Below are positions 1 to 7,147 of a DNA stretch of 64,000 bases, one piece after another (position 1 is the stretch's first letter; the number at the start of each line of letters is the position of its first letter). Source of the DNA: an uncultured Collinsella sp. (GTDB lineage Bacteria; Actinomycetota; Coriobacteriia; Coriobacteriales; Coriobacteriaceae). The stretch lies in the NCBI GenBank assembly GCA_958369225.1, contig CATXID010000003.1, positions 202,430-266,429 of the forward strand, written 5' to 3'. Made by a program: the position numbers and the translations under genes. The notes below the pieces were generated by a model, which had not been told where the DNA came from, ran no database searches, and saw only the letters and a list, made by a program, of their open reading frames with translations.

Positions 1-1
1 G

Positions 2-301
2 GTTGCCCACGTGGACCGCGAGCGCGAGAAGGCTGCGCCCTTTAGCGAGTACGTCGAGACCTTTACCGAAGAGCAGGTGCGCGCCGAGACCGCCCGTTGC
101 CTGGGTTGCGGTGCCTCGATCGTCGACCCCAACAAGTGCATCGGCTGCGGCCTGTGTACCACCAAGTGCGCGTTCGACGCCATCCATCTGGATCGCGACC
201 GCCCCGAGTGCTCCACGATGGTCAAATACGAGCAAAAGCTCCCAAGCCTCGGCAAGTACGCGCTCAAGCGCGCCATCAAGATTAAATTTGGGAAGAAGTA
301 A
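2..301 (+). CDS. Fe-S flavoprotein oxidoreductase, C-terminal end (partial)
   Basis: The frame is open from the left edge, so the N-terminal part lies outside the window; the GTG at 11 is internal. The visible 99 residues hold an electron-transfer iron-sulfur region: CLGCGAS, then the ferredoxin-type motif CIGCGLCTTKC (CxxCxxCxxxC), followed by a basic tail ending KIKFGKK. A Cys-rich segment after EQVRAETARCLGC is typical of GltD-like/FAD-dependent pyridine nucleotide oxidoreductases that carry Fe-S clusters. The flavin domain itself cannot be seen, so the family call is inference. hypA follows 194 bp downstream, which suggests a redox or hydrogenase-associated complex. Confidence 0.7.
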   Translation, partial: VAHVDREREKAAPFSEYVETFTEEQVRAETARCLGCGASIVDPNKCIGCGLCTTKCAFDAIHLDRDRPECSTMVKYEQKLPSLGKYALKRAIKIKFGKK

Positions 302-348
302 GAAACGCAACAAGCAGGAGAACGGCGCAGAGAGCGGTTGGACAGCGA

Positions 349-446
349 GCGAGTCCCAGGCGTGGCGAGGTGCCTTGAAAGAGGAGGGCATAGGGCTTTT
401 GCCCATGCCCGACGATTGAAAGGCAGATCGCCCGTCTGGGGCTCGC
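349..446 (+). ncRNA. candidate structured RNA (nested four-stem leader before hypA)
   Basis: Four stems nest exactly. The outer stem GCGAGTCCCAG (349-359) pairs with CTGGGGCTCGC (436-446). Inside it GGCGA (364-368) pairs with TCGCC (428-432), TGCCT (371-375) pairs with AGGCA (421-425), and a tip hairpin is made by GGGCAT + GGGC (386-396) with GCCC + ATGCCC (401-410). A purine-rich 10x10 internal loop (376-385 and 411-420) separates stems three and four. No protein is supported here. Position argues for a cis-acting leader of hypA or a small RNA. No known family is recognised. Confidence 0.45.
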
Positions 447-461
447 GCAGCGTCAAGCCGA

Positions 462-488
462 CCGCCGTTCGTTAGAACGGCGGAAGGA
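462..488 (+). promoter_or_regulatory. hairpin abutting the hypA ribosome binding site
   Basis: CCGCCGTTC (462-470), loop GTTA, then GAACGGCGG (475-483) form a perfect 9-bp stem. The Shine-Dalgarno GGAAGGA (482-488) begins in the last two bases of the stem, so folding could modulate hypA translation. Confidence 0.45.
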
Positions 489-494
489 ATAAAA

Positions 495-923
495 GTGCAC
501 GAGCTCGGAATTGTCTATCACATTATTCGCGATGTCGAGAATGCGGCGCGCGCCAATGGCGTGAGTCGCGTTTCGAGCGTGACGTTGCTGCTGGGCGAGG
601 TCTCGGGCGTCGTTCCCGACCTGCTGCTCGATGCTTGGCGCTGGGCGGCAGATAAAAAGCTTATCACGCAGGGCGCGGAGCTTATCGTGGAGCCTGTCGA
701 GGCCGTGACGCATTGCGAGGCGTGCGGCCGCGACTATGCGACAGTCGAGCACGGCAAGACCTGCCCCCATTGCGGCAGCGGCGAAACATACCTGCTGCAG
801 GGCCAGGAGGTCATGATCAAGCAGATTGAGACCCCCGGCGAGGATCCGGCAGACGCTGCCCCCGACGGTCCTTCTGACGCCCCCGACGCCGTCGACGCCG
901 CCAACCCCCTCCACATCGCCTAA
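495..923 (+). CDS. hypA: hydrogenase maturation nickel metallochaperone HypA
   Basis: 142 residues. HypA delivers nickel to the large subunit of [NiFe] hydrogenases with HypB. The GTG start is fixed by the conserved N-terminus MHELG, whose His2 is the nickel ligand in this family, and by the GGAAGGA at 482-488. The zinc site is visible as two knuckles, CEACG (residues about 76-80) and CPHCG (about 93-97). The body is about 115 residues as usual. An extra acidic, Ala/Pro-rich C-terminal tail of roughly 25 residues (DPADAAPDGPSDAPDAVD) is longer than in typical HypA and may be disordered. A structured leader lies upstream. Confidence 0.93.
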   Translation: MHELGIVYHIIRDVENAARANGVSRVSSVTLLLGEVSGVVPDLLLDAWRWAADKKLITQGAELIVEPVEAVTHCEACGRDYATVEHGKTCPHCGSGETYLLQGQEVMIKQIETPGEDPADAAPDGPSDAPDAVDAANPLHIA

Positions 924-927
924 CTTG

Positions 928-979
928 GTCGTTGGGGACGTTCTTAAATGACTAGCCGTTTAAGAACGTCCCCAACGAC
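928..979. repeat. REP-like palindrome, family A
   Basis: A perfect 21-bp inverted repeat: GTCGTTGGGGACGTTCTTAAA (928-948, 21 nt; core GGGGACGTTCTTAAA) and its complement at 959-979 around a 10-nt loop. Related copies lie at 4591-4635, 44470-44551, 50300-50352 and 50630-50656. It directly follows hypA. Confidence 0.75.
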
Positions 980-1299
980 TACTTGCGCTAGTACATAAGT
1001 CATGCTAATAGTCAAGTTATGTCTGTTTAAACAAAATAGCGGCAGTACAAGCGCATTCGCGCTTGCCTAAAATCGATATTAATGAACAGTATGCTTGTAT
1101 CTGTAAAATGCATGGCTTGATGAGCGACGCCTTGGCGTGTAATGAGTCAAAAAGCAGTAACGTAATCAACTTGTAACAAACCTAGACGTTTAAACAAATA
1201 ATCCAACCTTTTGCGAATTTAGCCCTAATTCCACAAACTAAACAGGTATACTTCCTTAATGTCGTGTAGGGAATACGTAGACAAAAAGGAGGTTATGTG
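980..1299 (+). promoter_or_regulatory. AT-rich control region of the mannose PTS operon
   Basis: No gene is seen. A small hairpin CAAGCGC-ATTC-GCGCTTG lies at 1048-1065. The 11-mer GTTTAAACAAA, with a palindromic core GTTTAAAC, occurs twice in the same direction (1025-1035 and 1188-1198) and is a candidate regulator site. A -10-like TATACT lies at 1247-1252 without a clear -35 box, which would fit an activated promoter. AAAGGAGG at 1285-1292 is the ribosome binding site of the PTS gene. Confidence 0.45.
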
Positions 1300-2289
1300 A
1301 TGGTAAGTATTGTTCTTGCTAGCCATGGTGACTTGGCGGCTGGAATCAAGCAGACGGGCTCGATGGTCTTTGGCGATCAGCCGTCTGTTGCCGTGGTCTC
1401 GCTCGAGCCGAGCATGGGCCCCGACGACTTCCGTGCCAAGGTCGAGGAAGCAGTCGCTTCCTTCGAGGACCAGGAGCAGGTGCTCTTCCTCGTTGATCTG
1501 TGGGGCGGCACGCCGTTCAACCAGATCAGCGGGCTCATCGAGGGCCACGATTCCTGGGCTATCGTCACCGGTGTCAACCTGCCTATGCTCATCGAGGCAT
1601 ATTCGCAGCGCTTTGACGCAAAGAACACTGCACATGCGATCGCAAAACATCTCGTGACTGAGGCTAAGGCTGGCGTGCGCGTCAAGCCCGAGTCTCTGGA
1701 GCCCGAGGAGAAGAAGCCGGCTGCGGCCGCCGCTGCTCCTGCAGGCGCCATCCCTCCGGGAACGGTCATCGGCGATGGGCACATCAAGATCGCCCACGTC
1801 CGTATCGACACCCGTCTGCTTCATGGTCAGGTGGCCACCACGTGGACCAAGCAGATCAACCCCAACCGCATCATCGTGGTTTCCGACGGCGTTGCTCACG
1901 ACGAGCTCCGCAAGACCATGATCGAGCAGGCTGCCCCTCCGGGAGTCCATGCCAACGTCGTGCCCATCAAGAAGATGGCCGAGGTCGTCAAGGACACGCG
2001 CTTTGGTGACACCAAGGCCATGCTGCTGTTCGAGAACCCGCAGGATCTGCTCAGGGCCATCGAGGCCGGCGTCGACATCAAGGAAGTCAACATCGGTTCT
2101 ATGGCTCACTCCAAGGGCAAGGTCGTCGTCACCAACGCCGTTGCTATGGGCGATGATGACGTCAAGACTCTCGAGGCCCTCAAGGCCAAGGGCGTCAAGT
2201 TCGAGGTCCGCAAGGTTCCTTCGGATTCCTCCGAGGATCTCGACGCCATGTTGAAGAAAGCTAAGGCCGAACTGGCCGCTCAAGCATAG
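1300..2289 (+). CDS. manX: PTS mannose-family EIIAB component (fused IIA-IIB)
   Basis: 329 residues. Cytoplasmic phosphocarrier of a mannose-type sugar PTS: HPr phosphorylates IIA, which passes phosphate to IIB and then to the sugar entering through IIC/IID. The IIA domain (about 1-130) has its active His in VLASHGDLAAGI. A linker rich in Ala/Pro/Lys (about 135-155) leads to a IIB domain (about 160-325) with the active His in RIDTRLLHGQV. The ATG at 1300 is preferred over the GTG at 1297, because AAAGGAGG at 1285-1292 is then 7 nt away. IIC and IID follow at once, so this is the first gene of the operon. Sugar specificity cannot be read from sequence. Confidence 0.93.
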   Translation: MVSIVLASHGDLAAGIKQTGSMVFGDQPSVAVVSLEPSMGPDDFRAKVEEAVASFEDQEQVLFLVDLWGGTPFNQISGLIEGHDSWAIVTGVNLPMLIEAYSQRFDAKNTAHAIAKHLVTEAKAGVRVKPESLEPEEKKPAAAAAAPAGAIPPGTVIGDGHIKIAHVRIDTRLLHGQVATTWTKQINPNRIIVVSDGVAHDELRKTMIEQAAPPGVHANVVPIKKMAEVVKDTRFGDTKAMLLFENPQDLLRAIEAGVDIKEVNIGSMAHSKGKVVVTNAVAMGDDDVKTLEALKAKGVKFEVRKVPSDSSEDLDAMLKKAKAELAAQA

Positions 2290-2307
2290 TAAAGGAGGGT
2301 CCGATAC

Positions 2308-3126
2308 ATGTCTGCAATCACTATTCTGCTTGTTGCGATTGTCGCGTTGCTTGCCGGTATGGAAGGCATTCTGGATGAGTTCCAGTTCCATCAGCCGCTC
2401 GTGGCATGCACGCTTATCGGTCTCGTAACCGGTCACCTTCAGGAGGGCATCCTCCTGGGCGGTTCGCTCCAGATGATGGCCCTTGGCTGGGCTAACGTCG
2501 GCGCCGCCGTCGCGCCTGACGCCGCTCTGGCCTCGGTCGCCTCTTCGATCATCATGGTGCTCGCCCTCAACGGCGGCGCCACCGATTCGGGCAAGGCCGT
2601 TACCGCCGCTATCGCCGTCGCCGTCCCGCTGTCGGTCGCTGGTCTGTTCCTGACCATGATCTGCCGTACCCTGGCTACCGCTATCGCTCACGCCATGGAC
2701 GGTTGCGCCGAGAAGGGCGACTTCGCCGGCATCGAGCGCTGGCAGTACGCTGCTATCCTCATGCAGGGCCTTCGTATCGCCATCCCGGCAGTACTTCTGT
2801 GCATCATCCCGGCCGAGGCTGTTACCAACGCGCTTAACGCTATGCCCGACTGGCTGTCCGGCGGCATGGCTGTCGGCGGCGGCATGGTCGCTTCCGTCGG
2901 TTACGCCATGGTCATCAACATGATGGCCACCAAGGAGACCTGGCCGTTCTTCATCCTCGGCTTTGTCCTTGCTGCCATCCCTCAGCTCACGCTGATCGCC
3001 CTTGGCCTCATCGGCATCTCCCTTGCCCTCATCTACCTTGGCCTTAAGGATCTGGCCAAGCAGGGTGGCGGCATGAGCGGTGGCTCCGGTGACCCGCTCG
3101 GCGATATTCTGAATGATTACGAGTAG
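2308..3126 (+). CDS. manY: PTS mannose-family EIIC membrane component
   Basis: 272 residues, the channel half of the mannose-type permease. The protein is hydrophobic throughout, with segments such as ITILLVAIVALLAGMEGI at the N-terminus. It has the family hallmark GLVTGHLQEGILLGGSLQM, with the conserved motif around residues 39-57. The C-terminus is a short Gly/Ser-rich cytoplasmic tail. It starts 18 nt after the IIAB stop, with AAAGGAGGG at 2291-2299. Length matches the family. Confidence 0.94.
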   Translation: MSAITILLVAIVALLAGMEGILDEFQFHQPLVACTLIGLVTGHLQEGILLGGSLQMMALGWANVGAAVAPDAALASVASSIIMVLALNGGATDSGKAVTAAIAVAVPLSVAGLFLTMICRTLATAIAHAMDGCAEKGDFAGIERWQYAAILMQGLRIAIPAVLLCIIPAEAVTNALNAMPDWLSGGMAVGGGMVASVGYAMVINMMATKETWPFFILGFVLAAIPQLTLIALGLIGISLALIYLGLKDLAKQGGGMSGGSGDPLGDILNDYE

Positions 3127-3142
3127 GAGGGGAGTGATACAT

Positions 3143-4063
3143 ATGGCAGAGAACAAGATTCAGCTCACCAAGGCTGACCGCAAGAAGGTTTGCTTCCGTC
3201 ATCAGTTCCTTCAGGGCTCGTGGAACTACGAGCGTATGCAGAACGGCGGCTGGTGCTTCGCAATGATCCCTGCGATCAAGAAGCTCTACACCAGCAAGGA
3301 TGACCAGATTGCCGCCCTTAAGCGCCACCTGGAGTTCTATAACACCCACCCCTATGTTTCCGCCCCCGTCATTGGCGTCACCCTCGCCCTCGAGGAGGAG
3401 CGCGCCAACGGTGCTCCGATTGACGACGTCGCCATTCAGGGCGTCAAGGTCGGTATGATGGGCCCGCTCGCCGGCGTCGGCGACCCCGCCTTCTGGTTCA
3501 CCCTTCGCCCGATTCTGGGCGCTCTGGGCGCTTCCCTGGCCCTGTCCGGCAGCATCGCCGGTCCGCTGCTGTTCTTCTTCGCGTGGAACATCATCCGTTA
3601 CGCCTTCCTGTGGTACACGCAGGAGTTTGGCTACAAGGTCGGCTCCTCCATCGCCAAGGACCTCTCCGGCGGTCTGATGGGCAAGGTCACCGAGGGTGCT
3701 TCCATCCTTGGTATGTTCATCATCGGCGCCCTGGTTGAGCGCTGGGTGTCCATCTCCTTCACCCCGGTCGTCTCCAAGGTCACGCAGTCTGCTGGCGCCT
3801 TTATCGACTGGGCTAACCTGCCCTCCGGTTCTGAGGGTGTCAAGGAAGCACTGACGATGTATAACTCCATCGGCGGTACTGCCCTTGATCAGGTCAAGGT
3901 CACTACGCTTCAGGCCAACCTCGATCAGCTTATCCCCGGCCTTGCCGCCGTGTGCCTGACCCTGCTGGTCTGCAAGCTCCTCAAGAAGAAGGTCAGCCCG
4001 ATCGTCATCATCCTGGCCCTCTTCGCCGTCGGCATCATCGGTCGCGTCTGCGGCTTCATGTAA
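3143..4063 (+). CDS. manZ: PTS mannose-family EIID membrane component
   Basis: 306 residues, the partner of IIC in the sugar-conducting complex. It begins with the family's soluble N-terminus (LTKADRKKVCFRHQFLQGSW), including the RHQFLQGSWNYERMQ region. It then has GVKVGMMGPLAGVGD, and membrane segments in the middle and at the end (VSPIVIILALFAVGIIGRV). An upstream in-frame ATG at 3113 lies inside the end of IIC. The ATG at 3143 has GAGGGGAG just upstream and gives the expected N-terminus, so it is chosen. Confidence 0.94.
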   Translation: MAENKIQLTKADRKKVCFRHQFLQGSWNYERMQNGGWCFAMIPAIKKLYTSKDDQIAALKRHLEFYNTHPYVSAPVIGVTLALEEERANGAPIDDVAIQGVKVGMMGPLAGVGDPAFWFTLRPILGALGASLALSGSIAGPLLFFFAWNIIRYAFLWYTQEFGYKVGSSIAKDLSGGLMGKVTEGASILGMFIIGALVERWVSISFTPVVSKVTQSAGAFIDWANLPSGSEGVKEALTMYNSIGGTALDQVKVTTLQANLDQLIPGLAAVCLTLLVCKLLKKKVSPIVIILALFAVGIIGRVCGFM

Positions 4064-4113
4064 GCACGCTTCGGCTTAAGACCGAGAGAAGCTAGACAAG
4101 GGCTTTTGAGCCA

Positions 4114-4162
4114 TTGAAACGGACCGCACCCGGTGGGTACACTGGATGCGGTCCGATTGTTT
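4114..4162 (+). promoter_or_regulatory. overlapping promoter and terminator-like hairpin before the DUF956 gene
   Basis: TTGAAA (4114-4119) and TACACT (4138-4143) are 18 nt apart, a good sigma-70 promoter. The same bases lie in an inverted repeat, CGGACCGCA (4120-4128) with TGCGGTCCG (4147-4155), followed by ATTGTTTTATTT. This could end PTS transcription while starting that of the next gene. Which function dominates is inference. Confidence 0.55.
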
Positions 4163-4183
4163 TATTTGGAGGGCGAGGCGCGC

Positions 4184-4582
4184 ATGGCGCAATCTCAGAA
4201 CAGCACGGTCGATCTGGCAACGCCGGCAACCTGCCTGATGGGGCTTACCAGCCACGGCAACGTGATGGTGGGCAATAAGGCGTTTGAGTACTATAACGAG
4301 CGCAATCCCGAGGATTATATTCAGATCCCGTGGGACGAGGTCGACTATATTGCCGCCGAGGTTTTGCGCGGCACCAAGAAGATCGCGCGTTTTGCCATTT
4401 TTACCAAGGATAACGGTCACTTTACGTTTTCGACGCGCGACGACAAAGAGACGCTGCGCGCGGTTCGCAAGTACGTTGACGAGGACAAGCTCGTGCGCTC
4501 GCCCGACTTCATCGATGTGACCGCCAAGGGCGCCAAGAGCATTCCCTCCGTTATCAAAAACCTCTTCCACAAAGGTAACTAG
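4184..4582 (+). CDS. DUF956 family protein (ManO-like PTS accessory)
   Basis: 132 residues, soluble. Matches the DUF956 family, whose members usually sit next to mannose-type PTS operons and are thought to affect their expression; the exact role is unknown. Visible family features are CLMGLTSHGNVMVGNKAFEY near residues 18-37, DYIQIPWDEVDYIAAEV, and FAIFTKDNGHFTFSTRD. The ATG at 4184 is chosen because GGAGGGCGAGG (4168-4178) precedes it; upstream starts would read through the hairpin. It has its own probable promoter at 4114-4143. Confidence 0.85.
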   Translation: MAQSQNSTVDLATPATCLMGLTSHGNVMVGNKAFEYYNERNPEDYIQIPWDEVDYIAAEVLRGTKKIARFAIFTKDNGHFTFSTRDDKETLRAVRKYVDEDKLVRSPDFIDVTAKGAKSIPSVIKNLFHKGN

Positions 4583-4590
4583 TCGCCTGC

Positions 4591-4635
4591 GACGTTCTTA
4601 AACGACTAGTCATTAAAGAACATCCCCAATGACTA
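4591..4635. repeat. REP-like palindrome, family A (degenerate)
   Basis: GACGTTCTTAAACGACTAGT followed by CATTAAAGAACATCCCCAATGACTA-like sequence: a decayed copy of the palindrome at 928-979, with the left arm eroded. It sits between the DUF956 gene and the tRNA. Confidence 0.6.
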
Positions 4636-4680
4636 TCACTTCGAAGAGTAGCTATACGCTGCATTACAACGGCGTAAATC

Positions 4681-4689
4681 TGCTACACT
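4681..4689 (+). promoter_or_regulatory. extended -10 promoter of tRNA-Arg
   Basis: TGCTACACT is an extended -10 box (TGN + TACACT), 10 nt before the mature tRNA start at 4700. No good -35 box is visible at 16-18 nt. Confidence 0.5.
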
Positions 4690-4699
4690 AGTACAACAT

Positions 4700-4775
4700 G
4701 CCTCCGTAGCTCAGGGGATAGAGCACCGCTCTCCTAAAGCGGGTGTCGACGGTTCGAATCCGCCCGGGGGCACCA
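4700..4775 (+). tRNA. tRNA-Arg (anticodon CCT)
   Basis: A full cloverleaf with encoded CCA: acceptor GCCTCCG (4700-4706) pairs with CGGGGGC (4765-4771). The D arm is GCTC/GAGC. The anticodon stem CCGCT/AGCGG holds loop CTCCTAA, so the anticodon is CCT reading AGG. The T loop is TTCGAAT, followed by A-CCA. The T stem GACGG/CCGCC has one mismatch. Its 3' half is the integration site of the mobile element that follows. Confidence 0.95.
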
Positions 4776-4776
4776 G
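4731..4776. repeat. attL (left 46-bp attachment repeat)
   Basis: 46 bp from CTCCTAAAGC to GGCACCAG, identical to 14413-14458. It covers the anticodon loop through CCA of tRNA-Arg, the classic target of tyrosine integrases. The preceding base differs (T here, C at the right end). Confidence 0.93.
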
Positions 4777-4784
4777 AGAAATAG

Positions 4785-4819
4785 CAGGTCAGACGGTATA
4801 AATCGTCTGACCTGTTTCT
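4785..4819 (+). terminator. element-borne terminator of tRNA-Arg
   Basis: CAGGTCAGACG (4785-4795), an 8-nt loop, CGTCTGACCTG (4804-4814), then TTTCTG. It lies just inside the left end and replaces the chromosomal tRNA terminator, which is now at 14467-14490, beyond the right end. Confidence 0.75.
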
Positions 4820-5132
4820 GTATGGATAGGGGTAAAACCCGCCTGAGGGGTGAAAAAGAGGTGAAAGTTCATTCTATGGGGAAAACATCGCGACTTCATA
4901 TTTCACCCCAGAGTTTCACCCTCAGGGCCGGTTTTCAACCCTTCCCACAGCCTACGGGCTGGATGTGGGACCCTCCGGCTATGGAAAGCGTTGAAAACCT
5001 AGGCTGTCGTTGCCGTAGGGCAAGCCAGTTTCCGGCAGCCTTTGATATCTTTTGATTGCTATTGAAGCCCCGTTGGACATTAGATGACGTTGGAAGTCTG
5101 TCCTTTCGTTCTAATTCGATTTGCGCTCTGTC
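4820..5132. repeat. left-end integrase arm-site region
   Basis: No gene is supported. AGGGGTGAAAAAGAGGTGAAA-type sequence (21 bp, 4846-4866) is repeated exactly at 14285-14305. Shorter inverted copies TTTCACCCC (4901-4909) and TTTCACCCT (4914-4922) follow. Such clusters near an att site are typical integrase/excisionase arm-binding sites. The rest (4923-5132) shows nothing clear. Confidence 0.65.
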
Positions 5133-5363
5133 TTATTTGACAAAGAGGTCAGAGTTGAAGAACTCTTTCAGGGAAACGCCGAGCCCTTGTGCAATCCGGT
5201 CGATATTTTCAATTGATATGTTCCGCTTGCCGGTTTCGACCTCAGCGAAGTATGTTCGGGACATTTCGATAGAGTACGCAATAGTTTCCTGGCTATAGCC
5301 GAGTTCGTTTCTCAACTCTTTTATTCTCAGCCCGACCCTCATCTTTATATCTAACTGAGTCAT
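5133..5363 (-). CDS. Xre-family helix-turn-helix repressor
   Basis: 76 residues, close to the minimal cI/Xre fold. The core runs LRIKELRNELGYSQETIAYS (HTH helices), then FAEVETGKRNISIENIDRI, which matches the HTH_3 pattern with the recognition helix around MSRTYFAEVE. It ends GVSLKEFFNSDLFVK. The ATG at 5363 is used because AGGAGG lies 5 nt upstream on the minus strand; the GTG two codons earlier would overlap that site. It is divergent from the cargo gene at 5490 and probably controls element genes or its own promoter. Confidence 0.88.
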   Translation of the reverse strand: MTQLDIKMRVGLRIKELRNELGYSQETIAYSIEMSRTYFAEVETGKRNISIENIDRIAQGLGVSLKEFFNSDLFVK

Positions 5364-5391
5364 TGGCACCTCCTAATAGGTTGTGCCAATG
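5361..5391. promoter_or_regulatory. inverted repeat over the xre ribosome binding site
   Basis: CATTGGCAC (5361-5369) and GTGCCAATG (5383-5391) form a perfect 9-bp inverted repeat that flanks the AGGAGG of xre. It may be a repressor operator or an RNA hairpin hiding the ribosome site. A second motif, CTATATGAGTSAC, is repeated directly just upstream (about 5404-5431). Confidence 0.5.
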
Positions 5392-5489
5392 ATTCGTTTC
5401 GGTTCTATATGAGTCACACCTATATGAGTGACAATTTGGAATACAATGCCGCTAAGTTAGACCTCTGATAATCGAACTGGAGTTTGTCG

Positions 5490-6740
5490 ATGGATGAGTA
5501 CGGCTCTCGGGAAATTAAACGATCGGATTCGACGAAGGAGGAGAATGCTAAGAAGCCGCTCGTGCTCTTCGGGTGCGAGTTCTCCCGCAAGCAGGTCTGC
5601 GCGGCTGGTGCGGGAATCCTCTGTGCGGCGCTTCTCGTCGGCGGCGGGGCTTACGCCATCTCACATGCCAGTTGGACGGGAGATTCCAATGCCCCTGTGG
5701 TGTCCCAGTCAAAGGACGATGAGAAGCAGGACATGGTACTTACTCTTGAGGTAAAGGCTGACGGCTGGGATGCGGACACTTCCACGCCCGTTATCGCCCA
5801 TATAGAGGATGCGGACGGGAAGGTGGACTTCTACACCGCCATCGCTGCGAACAAGCAGGTGACCGTGAGGGTCGGCAAGTCCGGTACCTATACCGTCACA
5901 TTCATTTCACCGGTGAACGCCGACGGTTCCATCTATAAGGTGTCATCGAAGAAGGTTACCGCCGGGAAGGCCGATAAGAAGACGGCCAGCACGGGTGTGA
6001 CTTTCAACAAGGTGGATGCGGACAAGGTGACGAAGGATGACCTGACCGCCATCGCCAAGGACGTTGCAGCAGCCGTGAAGAAGGGCGATTCCACCCTGAC
6101 CGGAGACAGGGGCGCGGCGGTCGCGAAGAAGTTCGAGGACAACATAAAGAAGAACCCGAACGCCGACGCGGATGCCGTCGAGAAGGAGAGCGAAAAGGCG
6201 CAGGAGACGGCCAAGGAGGACAAGTCCGATGCGAAGACACCGGAGACCTCCGACAACAAGAAGAACGATAGCGGAAACAACGGCTCTGGAAATAAGTCGG
6301 ACAGCAAGCCGAGCGGAGGTAGCGGAAACTCCGGCTCCGGTTCCAGTTCGGGCGGCTCCTCGAAGAAGGATGACACCCCGGCGCATGTCCATAAGTACGA
6401 TATCTATCATCCGGCAGTAACCCACACGGAGACCGTGCATCATCCGGCGGTGACTCATACGGAGACCGTGCATCATCCGGCGGTGACTCATACGGAGTCT
6501 CGTTCTATCTGCAATGGATGCGGTGAGGATATTACGGGTAACGAGCGGAGTCATGCAAAAGCCGCAGCCTTGGCAGGAAACTATGCATGTGGGTCATGCC
6601 ATAGTGAGCCGCGTACCGTGACGGATTCCGCAGCATGGGATGAAACGGTCACCGTGACGGATTCCAAGGCGTGGGATGAAACGGTCACCGTGACGGATTC
6701 GCCTGCGTACTACACCTGCTCCTGCGGTGCTCGCAAATAG
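5490..6740 (+). CDS. membrane-anchored repeat protein with Cys knuckles (cargo)
   Basis: 416 residues. A short cytoplasmic N-terminus and one membrane span (about 33-58, VCAAGAGILCAALLVGGGAYA) are followed by an extracellular part. It has a beta-type domain (about 75-175) and a Lys/Glu/Ser/Gly-rich low-complexity linker (about 225-300). Three tandem copies of (H/Y)HPAVTHTE follow, then paired knuckles CNGCG and CGSCH, three copies of TVTDSxAWDET-like repeats, and a final CSCGARK. The tail suggests zinc binding and adhesion, but no family is recognised. ATG 5490 is chosen over TTG 5484 because GGAG (5479-5482) fits it. Confidence 0.75.
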   Translation: MDEYGSREIKRSDSTKEENAKKPLVLFGCEFSRKQVCAAGAGILCAALLVGGGAYAISHASWTGDSNAPVVSQSKDDEKQDMVLTLEVKADGWDADTSTPVIAHIEDADGKVDFYTAIAANKQVTVRVGKSGTYTVTFISPVNADGSIYKVSSKKVTAGKADKKTASTGVTFNKVDADKVTKDDLTAIAKDVAAAVKKGDSTLTGDRGAAVAKKFEDNIKKNPNADADAVEKESEKAQETAKEDKSDAKTPETSDNKKNDSGNNGSGNKSDSKPSGGSGNSGSGSSSGGSSKKDDTPAHVHKYDIYHPAVTHTETVHHPAVTHTETVHHPAVTHTESRSICNGCGEDITGNERSHAKAAALAGNYACGSCHSEPRTVTDSAAWDETVTVTDSKAWDETVTVTDSPAYYTCSCGARK

Positions 6741-6748
6741 GTGATTCC

Positions 6749-7108
6749 ATGTTTACAGATATACTTCATGATTGCTGCAATGAAGATACCGGGCTACCGG
6801 TAAAGAATCACCTTCCGCCTGAGCTTGGCGCACGATTCAAGACGCGTAAGCAATGGCAGGAGTGGGGATATGAACCAAAACCCGGAGAGCAGGGGCATCG
6901 GATGCATCCGAGTTCGCTTGCCTATCGCAGCTATGTCTATTTCCATGAGAGCGAAGTATGCTCGTATGCGGGAACGGAACCGGCAGATGATGCAAGGTAT
7001 CAGACTCATGTGAGCAAGAAGACTGTCGCGCTTGAAAAATGTACCGGTCATGGAGGTCTAGCTGCAATCGGCTGGAAAGAGCCGCGACCGTATAGGGATA
7101 GAAGCTAA
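6749..7108 (+). CDS. hypothetical protein (element cargo)
   Basis: 119 residues, soluble, Cys/His/Trp containing, 8 nt after the repeat-protein gene and probably co-transcribed. It has no signal peptide or membrane span. Visible features are HDCCNEDTG at the N-terminus and a central charged stretch FKTRKQWQEWGYEPKPGEQG. No family is recognised. The ribosome site (AGGTGA) is weak. A strong terminator follows at 7118-7147. Confidence 0.55.
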   Translation: MFTDILHDCCNEDTGLPVKNHLPPELGARFKTRKQWQEWGYEPKPGEQGHRMHPSSLAYRSYVYFHESEVCSYAGTEPADDARYQTHVSKKTVALEKCTGHGGLAAIGWKEPRPYRDRS

Positions 7109-7117
7109 GTCCAGACA

Positions 7118-7147
7118 GAAAGCCCCGACCATCTGGTCGGGGCTTTC
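7118..7147. terminator. bidirectional terminator
   Basis: GAAAGCCCCGACCA (7118-7131), a 2-nt loop, and TGGTCGGGGCTTTC (7134-7147): a perfect 14-bp stem with A and T runs on both sides. It separates the rightward cargo genes from the leftward mobilization operon. Confidence 0.88.

Noticed and set aside
349..446. Signal recognition particle RNA or cobalamin riboswitch before hypA
   Set aside because: AAGGCAGAT resembles part of SRP RNA, but the GGAA tetraloop and the conserved asymmetric loop are missing, and the cobalamin box is absent.
4822..5055. 77-codon frame inside the left end of the mobile element
   Set aside because: Overlaps the arm-type repeats and has no ribosome site or recognisable protein feature.
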